From Oxyruncus cristatus (taxonomy: Eukaryota > Chordata > Aves > Passeriformes > Cotingidae), in NCBI GenBank assembly GCA_013399855.1, contig VXAY01006251.1:63102-127101 (forward strand): 64,000 nucleotides of DNA, read 5' to 3'. Each line of letters starts with the position of its first letter. Within the stretch, counting starts at the first letter, position 1. The position numbers and the translations under genes were made by a program. The notes beneath the pieces are model-generated. The model saw nothing but the letters and a program-made list of their open reading frames with translations, was not told the DNA's origin and did not search any database. Positions 48,305 through 61,010 of the stretch are shown one piece after another.

Positions 48305-51300
48305 TTTTTTCATGTCAGGTCATCTTCAGTTGATCTTGTAAATAATCATAATGACTCCAGTGCTGAACTATGGAGAGATAGTGACTCTGTGCATATAATT
48401 ACTGAAGAAAATGAAGAATGTGAGATTAAGTTTTAAAATGTGCGTTAAGAAGACATAAAGCCTGTGACAAAAGGAACATCGAGTTTGTTTTGAAAAAAAA
48501 TATAGTGCAAAGGGAAATTCTACAAGTCGGATTTCAAAAGTAATTTTAATTTTCAGGGGTTTGTTTCATTTCCTTGGGATACTCCAGACTGCAAAACTAC
48601 TGTTCAATTCAATGGTGGTGTCTAATGGAGAGAAACCCTTGCCTGGGACAGCAGAGGACATTTCAGGTCAGAACTAAAAAAGTCCTTTGCTAGCAGTGAT
48701 GGCCCTCAAAGAGCTTCCAAGAGCCGTGCTTACCTCACGTCAGCCCTGTGAGTCACTCTTTTACACAAGTAATAAATGTATCCACTTAATGCAAGAAGCC
48801 AGGCTTTGTACCTTGTTTTTTTCAGAGATGTCTTATTTCCTCACCTGTTCAACATGAAGACATCACAACTGTGTGTGGCAGCTGTGTATATCCTGCATTC
48901 AGAGAGCTGCCTGACCCCCTCAGGGCAGGTCTGTAGTTTAGGCAGATCCAAACCTCCCATATTTTTGCCCTTAGATTACCCTCTAGATTAATTGTTAAAA
49001 AGTCCCTGCTGTTCTACCAGCAGAATAAATTATTTGTTTAGAGTCTGAGGAGAAGCCCAAAGCCTCCTTTCCCCTGGTCCATGACTGTCTCCCTGCAGCT
49101 CCGTGCCCCTCTTCTGCTCCCTCTCACTCTGTGTGGATTAATGAAGGATGATGTTGTCTTGGCAGGGGGCTGGGCACTCTCTTGGGGCTTGTTTCCAAGT
49201 GTTGGTATTTTTAAAGAATCCAAGGTTGTATGAGGGGTGGGCTATACATGTCCAACATAAGGTAGCAATTCTGAGAAAAGTCGAGAGGTGCTGGTTGGAA
49301 AAGGCACAAAGGACCCACATCCAAAGACCACCGGATCAATGGAAGGATGTGCAACAACCTAATCTGATGAAGCACAGGGCCATGAGACTCTCAGAACCTG
49401 AATCCTTTGATACATGAGCCCTGGAGCAAAGATTCCCTGGATGCCATGAAGGTGAATTGAGGTTAGCAGGGAGCAGATAAATACAGGAGGGCGCAGACTT
49501 CCATCCACCTGATGAGGGAGCACAGTTTGCTTTCATCTGAGCGGGGCCCTGTGTTTTCTAAACATTTCAGATGCTGCGTTCTTGTTTTGGTTTGGTTTTC
49601 ATTATTAAAAACGCAGCAAATGAGGCCCCCAGAAAAGAAGCGGGAGGGAGAGCTGCTCCCACATTCTCACCTCTGGGTGGATTGCTTGACCCTGCCCACA
49701 GTCCCACCTCGAGTGACTAACAACAACATAAATCCCTGTGGGACACGGGAAGGTTCTGGTTTTATCTACCAGCAGAGCGTGCCTCAGGAAAAGGTATGAA
49801 ATCATTGCCAAGGAATTTCAGCGTTCATATGCAGCTCCAAAGTAATCATCTTCTGTTTATTGCCTGGGTAAAACCCTTTATTTCTTGGGTGCTGCATATT
49901 TGAGCTCCTACCTATCACAGACAAAACAGGCATTTTGTTCTTCTTGCAGCTGCATCCTGTATACTCAGAGGTGCCCTGTGCTCTCTCAGATTTTCCCTCA
50001 TTTTCTTTTTATTGGCATTATTTTCCTCACTGAAGAACTACAGTTGCCTTTTTTATGCGCAGGAAACAATGACATATACCAGGGCTACCATGAACATCCT
50101 GTTATCTGTAAGAAATGCTCCCTGTGCTTATTTTTGACAAAGACTATCTCAAAGTTTTCAGATCAAAATGGCTTGAAAACTCATTAGTTTACATGAAGCT
50201 GCCCAGTGTTATCAGGCCCGATATTTCTCTGAGTTTAAGGCTCTGAAATCCATCCTCAGTCCATTATGTCTGCCGGGTATCAAGGGCCCTGTAGGGAAGG
50301 ATGAAAATTCCCCATAACTCACAGCTCATGATTTAGGCAGGGACACCTGTACTGGGTGCCCTGTCCGGAGAGCAGAGGCCAGTCAGGCAGCATAAACCAC
50401 TCCATTCCCTGGGTACATTTATCACAAGTTTCACTGATGCACCAGGTTCAGCACGTTTTCTGCAAAACAACAGCTGATGGAGAACATCTTTTTGACACCT
50501 ACACAGACTCCAAATCTTTACAAACATGGTATTTTCAGTATCAGATGATAAGAAGCATCTCAACTGACATGACTTGTGCCTAACGTGTGACTATCAGTCC
50601 TTGGGTGCCAAGGCAAGAAACACTCAGTCTAGGAAGATTGTCCATGTCCTAACCTATAAAGACCCTCAGTCATGGCAGTGGCAAATTAACTGAGTTGAGA
50701 ATGTTACCGACAGGGAATCTCTTCCTGGGAGCCACAGCAGACCTGAGCAGAGGTCAGGACCAAACACAATCGACTGGAGAGGTTTACTTGACCAACAGAC
50801 CCTGGTATTTTTTTATCACAAACAAGTTTTGCCCCAGGTAGTGCTTTAAAAAATTCAGATCCGTCTATGTGGCCAGTGCCTCCTGAACAGCCATGGTGTA
50901 GTCCATCCACACATGGGTTTGTGCACACCACTGTCATGACTCAAGGTGTCCAAGAAGTTTGTTGATTAATTTCTGCATGTCAGCCACTGGCTGGGTGAAG
51001 GTGGGGAGTGCAATTTGCACAGACCACAGCACTCAGAATGATTTGGGTCACCCTTTTGGCAGTGTGCTATGATGGGAATACTGTCAGACACTTTGGCAAG
51101 CACAAGTGTGCACTGTGTGAATGCTACAACGACCAACTGTGTTCTGGGTCCCTGTGACTAACCAGAGCTCTAAGATTTAAATTAGCATTGAATTCTGTAG
51201 TATGTCCCAGAGGTATGTGGGAAAGGCGTCCTTGGTATAATTCCTTAGACCTTAGGGGGAACACAGACCTGTGCAAGTATTAATCCCAGGTATTTATTCT

Positions 51301-51800
51301 ACAGGACTTTTCTAGAAGAAGGTACAGAAGTTTCATAGTTGAGCACTCTAGGATTAAGGAAGCTGAGTTTAATGACCAGTCTTCCACAGACCCTGACTCA
51401 TGGGTCCTATACATGGGCTGGGGACTGATGAATGTCACCATCTCTTCCCTGGTTATATCCCAGGGAGACTGGCAGGAATGAGATGCCTGCCTGACCCCTG
51501 ATTCTCCTGCTCCATCCTTCACATTCCCAGTCCAGTGCTTGCTGCCTGCAGCTGGAAATCCCAGGACCTGTGGAAAAGCCTGCATGCTTCATGGTTGTAC
51601 TCCTGGACGTACTCCTGGTTTTAGGGGGCACAGCTGCAGAACACTGCTCTACCAAATTCATGTGGCTTGTAGTCTCACCCTCTGGCTGTGCCGTTTCCAA
51701 GGCACAAGGATAGGTTTGTTAACACTGCTCTAGCTACTATGATTTAAAAAAAATCACACCTTTTGCCTTGTGCTGGGAAATCTGTGGGCGTTGGAGCGAT
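48305..51800. other. Unique non-coding sequence
   Basis: No supported gene or recognised repeat. Open frames of up to about 100 codons occur on both strands without splice or family support. Confidence 0.5.
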
Positions 51801-51912
51801 ATGTATATATACACACACACATACACACATATGTTTGTATGTATGTATGCTATGGGCATACTGCATATCCATTATATACGTATCTGTATGGACTTACATG
51901 TATGTGTACATG
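51801..51912. repeat. Compound CA/TA/TG microsatellite region
   Basis: ATGTATATATACACACACACATACACACAT at 51,801-51,830 is followed by GTATGTATGTATG at about 51,837-51,849, and then by interrupted TA/TG/CA words to about 51,912. The change from CA to TG on one strand gives it self-complementary character. Confidence 0.85.
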
Positions 51913-54900
51913 AACAGGTTAAGCCAATATGCCCCCCTTTTTTGAAAAACAAACATTTATTGCTGACTTGTCAGGCATACTCCTTTTCGTTGTTTTTTTA
52001 ACTTGGCCAGTTCTTAGAGTACAATAGTACATTGGCCATCTGTGCAGAGGAGAAGAGGGGTTTAATGAATAGACAAATCAAGGAATGATTGACTGATTGG
52101 GACTGTTTCCCAGTCTCATTCATACCAGCCATACAATGGAATCACTCCCCATTTACACCGCCAGAAGTGAAAGGAGAATCATGTCTGTTTTGAGTTCATT
52201 CCTCAGAAGCTCAGATCATCCTCCTGGGCAAAAGACATTAAAGCACGTGCTGCTGAAGCCAGGCTATCTAGTTTATTCAGAACATGCCCAAGCCTTTTAT
52301 TTGTGCTAGTAAAACTAGCTTCTCCTCGGCCCCTCTGATGGTGTCACGCAGCAGACGTGGCCTTTGTATAGGGCTAGGACAGTTTGTGTCCGGACAAACT
52401 TGTTTATGCAACCCAGAATGCCCCTTCCTTTTTTTGTCCCCATGTATAATGACAAAGTTCTAGGCATGTGGGCAGATCACTTACTTTCCCCTTTTGTCAG
52501 AGTACAAATTTACAACAGCCTGTTTGCATACCGTGCACTGGATTTTAATCAAGTTCACTGTAAGGAGAGATAATAAAAATGAGAACCATGATTACTTCAC
52601 AGTTGATTTCATTTGAATAAAGAGCTGCTCAATGACAGATGGTTTCTAGAGCTGCTCTATATGTGAGCTGCCATGATGTTGAATAGTAAGGAGAACAAGA
52701 AAGTATGCTGCTGTGGTCTTTGGGTCCTTACTTTGTCTTATCTATATTCATGTTTTATTCAAAGAGGAAATTAGACTCCACACCATTTTTTATTCAGAAG
52801 AGAAGGTTGGAAAGGGATAATACACAGTATGCAAACCTGCCAGCTTCTCTCGGATCAGGTCCACATCCCTCTACTCTGCCAATACAGCTTTAACAGTATT
52901 CTCCACCAGCAAAATGCCTTATTGTGAGTGTAGCTTATATCAGGGAAACTGCGCTTTTGGCAGTGTGACTTGTTTCACCTCCACCCTCAGCCCAGAGGCA
53001 AATGTGTTATTCCAGAAGAGCAGAGCAGGGGAGGTTGGTTGTAAGACCTGTGTGAGGAAGGGATGTCTCTGTGCGCTGCCTGATGTGGCTACATTAGCAA
53101 CTCTGCAGCGCAGACATGGGCTGTGAGCCTGTTTCCACTGGCTTTGCATTTGGTCACCCCTGTAGGTTACTTCTGCCGTATCTAGTGAAGTATTACAGAA
53201 AACTGCTGAGGACTTTCTTCTCAGAGTTTTAGTCTGTGGCAGAAATGCCCCTCTGGCATGTACTGAGGGAGTATATAACCTGTACAAAACAAAGATGCTT
53301 GGTGACATATCCTTGTATGAATGAGTGGTCTTTCATCAGCAACTCACAGTAATTTTAATGTCTTTAAACAGAATATTTCTTGTCCTCTCCCACTTTTTCA
53401 GACGTCTCCCTGATTGTTTACCTGATCCCAACTGCATTATCCTGATTGACTCTTCTGAGCTGCAATGCAAAATCATTGACTTGATGAATTAAAATGCTGA
53501 GCTTGCTTTGCATTTGGAACAAGTTTTCCAGAAAAGGCAAAAATCTACAATTTCTGAGCATCCAATAAATAGTTAGAAATGTCAACATTTCTCAGGAGAA
53601 GGAATAGCTTTTACTAGACCACCTGTTGTTCTTGCAAGGGTTAGACAAGTTCTTAAGCACACCACCAAACTTCAGTTCAGAAAGTACCAGTCTTCAAAAA
53701 TAGGTACAGTTTGAAATCGGTTGCTTTGAAATCAGTTAATACATTACAAAGAGATATGGCTTGAGATGAAAGGTAATTGGTGCCTGTGGCTTGTTGGTGT
53801 CAGAAGGGACTGCTACTAAAAGTGGAGTCCCGAAGGGCATTAGCCCGTGTGGTTCAGAGTGAGACAGGTAGTTTATCACCTCAGGAACACAGAGGTATTT
53901 GCTGAGAATAGTTACTGAGGGATTAGAACATGCCATAAAACCACTGTCTTTATTGCATCCACAAATTTTGCATCCAGCAGTGATTAAAGCCAAGAGGTAA
54001 ATATTTCAGCTCCTCCGGCCTCATTAATGGGAGTCTTTCCAGTGGCTTTAAAATGCTTTGAATTGTGCTCACATAGAGCACATTCATCTTGTAAGCTTTT
54101 GGACTAAACTTTTCTGGCTGTTGAATCATGGGTTCAGCTAGTGACCACCTGTGACTCTTGAGATCACTGTGATTATTAGCTTAGGCAAATGCACTTGCCT
54201 TCCATTCCTCCTTCCTGTCTCCATTTATCCTACCAGGGTATTCACCTGTTGTGTACTGTCTAAATCCTTGATTAGGAGGTCTCCGGGTCAGGGCTTGTCT
54301 TTGTGTCCTTTGTTAGATCTCTTCAGTATTAATCCCTTTCACATTGGCAGTATATGAAAGGTGGATTCCTCACAAATTCTTATTAAGTACCCAATTAATA
54401 AGAGCAAGAGCGTGTTAAGAGCACAGGACAGAGACAATGCTCCATTCAGATGCTGCATGAAATCTTGATGCTGATACTGTCATTCAAGTGAAGTCTGTCT
54501 AGGGCTGGGGAAGAATCCCATAATAGCACTAGGAAAGGATTATTAACAGAACTGGACATTATTTATTTCTTTATTTATTTGGAATTCAGTGTGCATATAA
54601 TGAAATAAAAATTACAACAGCTTCTCTTGTTTTTCACTATGTCCCATTTATACAGATTTTATTTTAGCAACTCAGACACAGTTTGATCCTGGGAAAACAA
54701 AGAAAGATTGGCCTAAACATTAGCCCCTGGACCTGAGCATAATCTGAGGCTTCGCTCTTCTTTATACCTTCTCTCGAAGTATACCAAAACACAGAGACTT
54801 TTACAGCCATTCGGAGGAACAGGCATCCTCTCCTGGGATATCTCTGTGTTTCTAAGGGACTCATCAGTTCCCGTGTGCCAAAGGTTTGGCAAAGTCCAGA

Positions 54901-54985
54901 CATCAGACCCCAAACCTGAATAAGGCAGAATACCTAAGAGCATTAGTGATCTAGTGAATTGCATCAACCTAGTAAATGGCATCCG
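51913..54985. other. Unique non-coding sequence
   Basis: No supported gene. An ATTT-rich stretch lies at 54,560-54,582. The rest holds nothing I recognise. Confidence 0.5.
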
Positions 54986-55059
54986 TGCCCATGGCAGGGG
55001 GTTGGAACTAGATGATCTTAGGGTGCCTTCCAACTCAAACCATTCCATGATTCTATGAT
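54986..55059 (+). repeat. CR1 LINE 3' tail fragment
   Basis: It starts CCCATGGCAGGGGGTTGGAACTAGATGATCTTAGGGTGCCTTCC and ends CCATTCCATGATTCTATGA, the last 75 bp or so of a typical avian CR1 with its tail. It is very short and 5'-truncated. Confidence 0.95.
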
Positions 55060-57223
55060 CAGGAGGAACCTTGTGGCAGACAGGCACTGAATAAAAGCGA
55101 GTCGTATTAGTCCGAGAGATGATCTGGGAGCAAGATGACTCCTTGGGGGTCAGTGACAACAGGGAATTGGAAAGGGTCAGCTGACCATGAGGGCAAGCGA
55201 GATGAAGGAAAAGATTCTGGCACCACTGGTTGGGAGAAATCCCTGGATTTTACCTGAAATGCCAAATTAAATAAGATGCCAAGATACAATATTTTCTTTC
55301 AGAAGAGATGGCTACAAATTTCTGGAAGGAGGGTCACATCTGAGGTGGGTCCGTACCAAGAGGTGCCAAGCTGTGAATCCTGGCTCTGCTTCCAGGCTCC
55401 TTCCCCTTGCAGGGCTCCAGGCTTCCTTCTTCCCTCGCTCCACGTCTCCACACACACAGACATCAGAAAGCACAGGCACACATGCAGTGCCCTGAGTTTC
55501 TGACTCTACCATAGCAGCGCCTTCAAAAAATATTCCCACGGTGCACCTCCGGCTGTGGATACGAGGTGATGAAGGCAGGCCTCTGTGTGCTCCCAAAAGA
55601 GCTCCCAAAGATACTGGGTGCTCGTTTTGCCATTCATTGCCCTATAGAGCAGCCTTTAGGCTGCTCTGAATGGTAACAGGTGCTTTCTGGCCCCATTGTG
55701 CCGTCCCAGCTGTCAGGGATTTCTGGGGACCAGTGAGTGAGACTGTGTAGGAGTTGCTTTAGTGGCTCTTTGCCATTCAGGAATTCTTTTGCGCCAAGGG
55801 AATCCTCCAACAGCTGTTTGGGCTGGCTTGGTGACAGCTTTGTGCTGCCAGAGCTGGGCAAAGCAGCCCCAGCTGGGCCAAGTATCTGGCTCCTTGCGTG
55901 TAACTTGCTTATTTAGGCCTGTCGCCCTGTTTTGTAGGTAATCTCTGCTACTGTTGGTGAACGCAGCAAGCTGCTGAAGTCGGTGCCCTTTGCCAGAGAG
56001 CAAAATACCAACTGATGTAATTGGAATGTGAGATCAGCAACGCTTGAAAATTCTGCCAGAAACTGGCTAAATGGAGATGGCATCTCATTAAAGGGAAGAA
56101 TGGGGTCTCTGTGCATGTTTTCTGTCCTTAGACAGGGCAATGGATCTCCAGCAAGTTTCCTCTGCAAAAGATAAGCATTTGAAAGAAAAGGATGGGGAAG
56201 AGCTGGATCTGTAGGTGCAGTGTGTAGATTCAGACCTACTATGTCCAAGGATGTGACGTCCAGGTGCAGCAAATGAAGACCTGGCTGAAGGCCCCACGTC
56301 CCTTTTAAACAAAGACATGCTTTGGCCATGCCACACTTTTGGTTGTGCATGTGACCCGAATGTCTGTCCTCATCCCTTTGTGCTATTGCCTATTCAGTGG
56401 CCACGAGGAGCAAATCATAAGGCCAGCTAGAGACAGTGTCTCCATATCTACTGAGTCACGATTGGCAGTGCACGCCTCGAGCATCAGCTGTTTGATTATC
56501 CAGAGAGCATGTGGCTTTACTCAGCTGCTCCAAGCAAAAAAAGGCCAAGAAGGACAACTGACTGATTGTCAAGAAGTGTGGACAACGAGGCAGGAGCGGG
56601 AATCCATGTGACTGGTTTCTGAGTACGGTCCTTCAGTACCCAGTCAAAACAGAATGGGCCTGAGCTAGCTGATGACCTGCATATGTAAAAATATTTGTCC
56701 CTATTCAAAAGAGAGTGGGACAACATACACTGTGAATGGAACAATGCATGCAAGCATTTGGAAATCCAAGATGTGCCTTGTAGCTAAATCATATGAAATG
56801 ACATTATCTCCCCCAGTGCATTGTTGATGGGTAATCGGGTCCCAACAAAGCTGTGAGGAAAATGAAAATGGCACTAAACAAACTCCTTGCTAATGAGCAA
56901 GCCCATTATTTGTCTGCTGCAAGATATGTAAATACTGAAGCAGATTAAGCAAGAAGCTTAAAAATAGGTATTTTTCTGTTCATTTATCTGTATTTTGTAG
57001 CCTAATGGATTAAAGTGAAAAGCTGACGGGCTGCTTTAAAGAGATGTTCCTTGTGGGACATTAAAAAGTCTTCATGCATGGCACTAGACAAAACAACCAC
57101 ATCACTGTCTCTGTTCTGAGAGAAAAATCAGCTTTTTTGTCTGCTTTTTATATTCAGCACTAGTAAAAGATATGCTTTATTTTGGTAAGCAGACAAAGGA
57201 AGGATATGCAATGGAGTTAGACA
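55060..57223. other. Unique non-coding sequence
   Basis: No supported gene. The 56,780-57,000 part is AT-rich and enhancer-like in composition (for example GCTAATGAGCAAGCCCATTA). Open frames in GC-richer parts at 55,600-56,000 have no family support. Confidence 0.5.
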
Positions 57224-57823
57224 TCACCTAGAAATTACAGTATTTGCCATTATTTGAAATACATCTCCCTCAGGACCATTCACTTCCCTCATCTCTGTTA
57301 CAAACACGGTTACGGAATTATTTGGCCTAGATTCATCCACAAAAATAACACCTCTAAGGGACCTTCCCAAGGGAGGAGCAGTGATCCCAGGCTGCCCAAC
57401 TATTTCCTTCTGGACCCTAGTGAAGACACTGCCTGCAGATGGTACACCTGCCAGGCTGGATGGGCCAAGGCAGGGCCACCAAGCAGGTTTGTCCCAGGAC
57501 AGCCTTCCAAAGCTTATCAAGGCAAGGCTGGAGCCCCGCCACATCTCCAGGCTGGGGAGCAGGGGGAGGCATGTGGTGTGGAGCCCCTTGTGGACGGGCC
57601 TGAATTTCCACGGATCCCCTAAGATTTGTAATATCCCTGGAAAGCCCTTGGTTGTGAATGGCCCACGTGTCTTCTTTCTCCAGTCCCAGTTGAGAGACTT
57701 CACCTCATCAATTCCTTGATGGATGGGGGCCTGGGCTTGGATGATGGGCACGCTCCAGATGCTCCCTCGCCCGGGGCCTTTGGCATCCCCTTCTCCCGCT
57801 GCGGGGGAAGCCAGGGCCCGCAT
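57224..57823 (-). other. Longest open frame of the window, probably fortuitous
   Basis: The minus-strand frame is open for 274 codons (58,048 to 57,224), but its upstream part lacks an ATG. The first ATG is at 57,823, giving 199 codons, in a weak context (C at -3). The patch at 57,360-57,960 is clearly GC-richer than its surroundings, which depletes stop codons in several overlapping frames at once. The predicted protein is Pro/Gly/Ser/Leu-rich, with no signal peptide, domain or motif I recognise. No splice sites, promoter or polyadenylation signal stand out. An orphan or lineage-specific gene cannot be excluded, but composition explains the opening well. Confidence 0.1.
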
Positions 57824-58053
57824 CCGGGGAGCCAAGCTGGGGGGCAGTTTCCCACAGGAGAGGAGAGAGCCTGGGTTTGAAGCCAGGGCTTGCAGCCCAG
57901 AGCCGGCATGTGGAGGGCTTGGAGGGAGGGATGGACTCTCCCTGAGGTGATATCCTCCCTGCGAAGGACTCTCCAGGGTTTTTAAGCGTAGGCTGCAGAA
58001 ATCTTTTTGATTCGTAGATACATGTTGCTCTTCTTTGAAAGAAAACAATTGTC

Positions 58054-58069
58054 TTTTTTTTTTTTTTTT
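58054..58069. repeat. Poly-T tract (T16)
   Basis: T16 followed by a pyrimidine run to 58,084 (CCCCTCTCCCTCCC). Confidence 0.9.
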
Positions 58070-58912
58070 CCCCTCTCCCTCCCTGGGCTACTTTAAAATC
58101 TTCTTCTCCCATGAAGATTTCATCCAAAGATAAAAAATTAAAAAGAGCCCTTCTGGGCATGAGCCGGTGCACCAAATTCAAAATAAACCTGGAAAATATT
58201 GACAAAAATAATAACAATAAAAAAGAGCATGTATGGTGTGAGAAAACACTTTGTGAGCAAATTAAAATAGAACCATCCCACTGCCCCCACACCAGGAAAT
58301 ACGACAGCCCTGTGTGTGCAGTTTGGTGTGGATTTACCCTGCTCCAAAGTTAGAGCACAGCATAGATTAGAAAGAACAGCTCCACACTCCTCTGAGAGTC
58401 TGTGTCATCACAACCTGCTACCACAGGAAGAGGGCCAGCTATTTATTATCTTTTTGTGCAGTGCTTTTTGTCAGCTGGAGTGTGAGTAATGTCAGCTCAC
58501 TGATACTTTTCATGCTTTAATAAAATGAAACCAACACTTCAGGAACAGCATGCATCTACACTTTTTTCCCTCAGCCTCAAGCACCTCAAAAATCAGCAGT
58601 ACCAAATGCTAGGCAGTTGCCACGACTGACTTACAGTCACTGGTGATGTTGGACCAGATAGGAGAGAGAGAGAGAATACTGTTTTCTCAACACCACTTTT
58701 ATCTCATACTTTAAACCCCCATCAAAGAATTTCATACATATTTCTCTACATATTGCAACTTGTTGTAGGGGCTGGACTTGGATTGTCTTTTTCGTTAATT
58801 GCTACTTCATATTTTATTTAAAATACAGCAGTTCTAAGAAGTTCTACTAGGAGGTCATTGTCTCAGGTGCTGCATAAATGTCAGCTACGTTTGCATTTGC
58901 TCCTTTATTTCC
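58070..58912. other. Unique non-coding sequence
   Basis: No gene recognised. A short (GA) run lies at 58,661-58,675. Confidence 0.5.
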
Positions 58913-58930
58913 TTTTTTTTTTTTTTTTTT
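58913..58930. repeat. Poly-T tract (T18)
   Basis: An uninterrupted T18 run. Simple sequence. Confidence 0.9.
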
Positions 58931-59418
58931 GTTAGGATTTTCCTCCAGGCCATTCCCCCTTGAGGTTCAGAGTTCCTGAACCTCTGTTTCAGCTTCTTTA
59001 CTTTCCAGCTCAGCATCCTACTACCATTAATGATGCAGCTCCAAAATGCACACAATCCTTACATCTGAGATAAGAATCATTGGGGTTTTCTATGAGTAGC
59101 TGCTCTACCTTTATCCTCATATGAAAATGTTGCCCTTCATAGGAAATAAATTCGCACCACTTTGATTTCCAAATTCATCCCCCCTCTCCTTGTGGACTTA
59201 GTTCTGTAACTGAATCCAGACACAGAAGCTACATGTACCCTGTTAAATTAAACATGGCCAGCAGTGTTCCCGGGCATTGTGGCCAGTTGGCAGGGAAAAA
59301 GCAGTGCCTGTGCTAGGAAACTGCCTAGTTAAAACTGCTCACATGGTAACCACTTACTGGAAATAGTTCCTGGACTGGCCTAAGCTCTGTGCCTGAGAAG
59401 AGAGTTAGTATGGGCAAA
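58931..59418. other. Unique non-coding sequence
   Basis: I see nothing recognisable between the poly-T tract and the CR1 fragment. Confidence 0.5.
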
Positions 59419-59584
59419 TGCCAGAGAAGCTGTGGATGACCCAGCCCTGGAAGTGCTCAAGGCCGGGCTGGAGGGGGCTTTGAGCAACCTGGTCTAGTGA
59501 AAGGTGTCCCTCCCACAAGAAAGGGGTAGAAACTAGATGATCTTCATGGGCCCTTCCAACACAAACCATTCCATGATTCTATGA
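59419..59584 (+). repeat. CR1 LINE 3' fragment (avian type)
   Basis: In order: GCCAGAGAAGCTGTGGATGACCC, a CCTGGAAGTGCTCAAGGCC segment, GGCTTTGAGCAACCTGGTCTAG, AACTAGATGATCTTCATGGGCCCTTCCAAC and ATTCCATGATTCTATGA. This is the canonical avian CR1 3' end with only modest divergence. Confidence 0.96.
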
Positions 59585-59913
59585 AATTCATGTCAGGGGT
59601 GCTCTAACAGTCTGCCGGTACAGGCACAGCCCAGCACCTGGGGATGCTTCCACCATCCCTGAATTTCCTGGCACAGCCATCACTGCCTGAGCCTCTTGCT
59701 ACAGAGCCAGTGCTGTGGGAGCAGGAAACAGGGACGAGCCCACTACTTCATCTGGGTGAGCTGCAGTACCATGTTGCAACCCACACCTGCTGCGCATGAC
59801 AGCACGCCACTGGTGGCTCAACTGCATGTGAAAGTGGATTTGTCTTTTATTCCTGTAAGATATACTGTGAAGCTTAAGCCATTGCAAAATGACACATGTT
59901 ATCTGGATGTATA

Positions 59914-59962
59914 GGTGGGTAAGGTAGGTAGGTAGGTAGGTAGATAGATAGATAGGATGGAT
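59914..59962. repeat. (GGTA)n-(GATA)n microsatellite
   Basis: GGTA units run from about 59,922 to 59,943 and pass directly into TAGA units to about 59,955, with related GGATGGATAGA words after. A compound tetranucleotide repeat, probably polymorphic. Confidence 0.9.
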
Positions 59963-60089
59963 AGACCAGGATTCTCCCTCCTTTGGCTCTCCTCCAATGT
60001 CTAATTAGAGGAAATAAGGTGGAAGGGACCTCAAAGGGATGTCAGTCCTCACTGCAGAGCATAGACATAAAAAATCCTTACACGGGGCC

Positions 60090-61010
60090 ACCCATGAGTC
60101 CAGGTGCCCCAGAACCCTCTCTCTGGCAGTGACCTACAGCAGGTTTGTGGAGAGTCCAAAGCAGGGCACGATGCAGTAATCCTCCTGTGGGCATTGCCTC
60201 CTCACAGCTTTTGGCAATCAGCAACTTCCTCAACTTAGTAGACTCTAAAGGAATTTTTCATCGTGAATATTTCTGTTCCTTTCCTGAAACCAGTTATATT
60301 CTTGGCCTCCATAACACCCTGGCAAGCAGTTCCACCAATCCATTAGATGTGGTATGAAGCAGTATTTCTTCTTGTTTGACTTTGCTGCTTGATCATTTCT
60401 TTGCATGCGTCTCAGTTCTTCTATTGTAAGAACAGCTGTCTTTATTTACCTTTTCTGTGCCATTTGGGATGTAAAACATTTTTTTTCTCAGATGTTGCCT
60501 TTCATCATCACTTTTTTTCCCCATGAGGTAGATTCCATTCTGCTAGTTCAGTGTTTGCATAGAAGTTATTCCTCCATAAATATCACACCATATTCTGTCA
60601 CAGTTACAGATCTACTCTAGTTCTGCTATGTGCTTTTGAGATGGGGTGAACAGACCATTTGAATGTACCTGGATTGAAGTAATGGCTTAATAATGTTATC
60701 TTTTTTTTTTCTCTGTATTGTCTTTCCAATAATTACTAACATTCCATTTGCCTTTTTGATTGCTACTGAGGACTCACTGGTGGTGTGATAGTTTCATAGT
60801 ACTGTCCCCTGTGACCCCAGTTTCCCTTTCCTGATTGGTAATTGGTATATTAGAAGCCCTCACTACCTATGTAATATTCAGACTGTTTTTCTCTGAAGTG
60901 CATTACTTTGCACTTTTCAACAGTGAATTCCATTTTCTGCTTTATCATCCGGTGACTCAGTAATGCCAACCTCTTCTGCAACTCTTTGCTGCCAGCTGTA
61001 CTTTTGACAG
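60090..61010 (-). repeat. Long old amniote CR1-type LINE remnant, about 0.9 kb
   Basis: In antisense the whole stretch follows the order of old CR1 elements. Landmarks are CCAGGTGCCCCAGAACCCTCTC near 60,100, then TTTTGGCAATCAG near 60,210, the CCTCCATAACACCCTGGCAAGCAGTTCCACCAATCC segment at 60,306-60,341, TTATTTACCTTTTCTGTGCCATT near 60,443, TTTTGAGATGGGGTGAACAGACCA at 60,634, ATTACTAACATTCCATTTGCCTTTTTGATTGCTACTGAGG at 60,732, GTGCATTACTTTGCACTTTTCAACAGTGAATTCCATTTTCTGC at 60,899, and CTTCTGCAACTCTTTGCTGCCAGC near 60,972. It covers the 3' UTR and the end of ORF2 and carries many indels. It encodes nothing now. Confidence 0.8.

Noticed and set aside
54713..55159. 148-codon minus-strand open frame
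   Set aside because: It runs through the antisense strand of a CR1 tail (54,986-55,059).
57708..58292. 194-codon minus-strand frame overlapping the 274-codon frame
   Set aside because: Two overlapping long frames in the same GC-rich patch indicate stop-codon depletion by composition rather than two genes.
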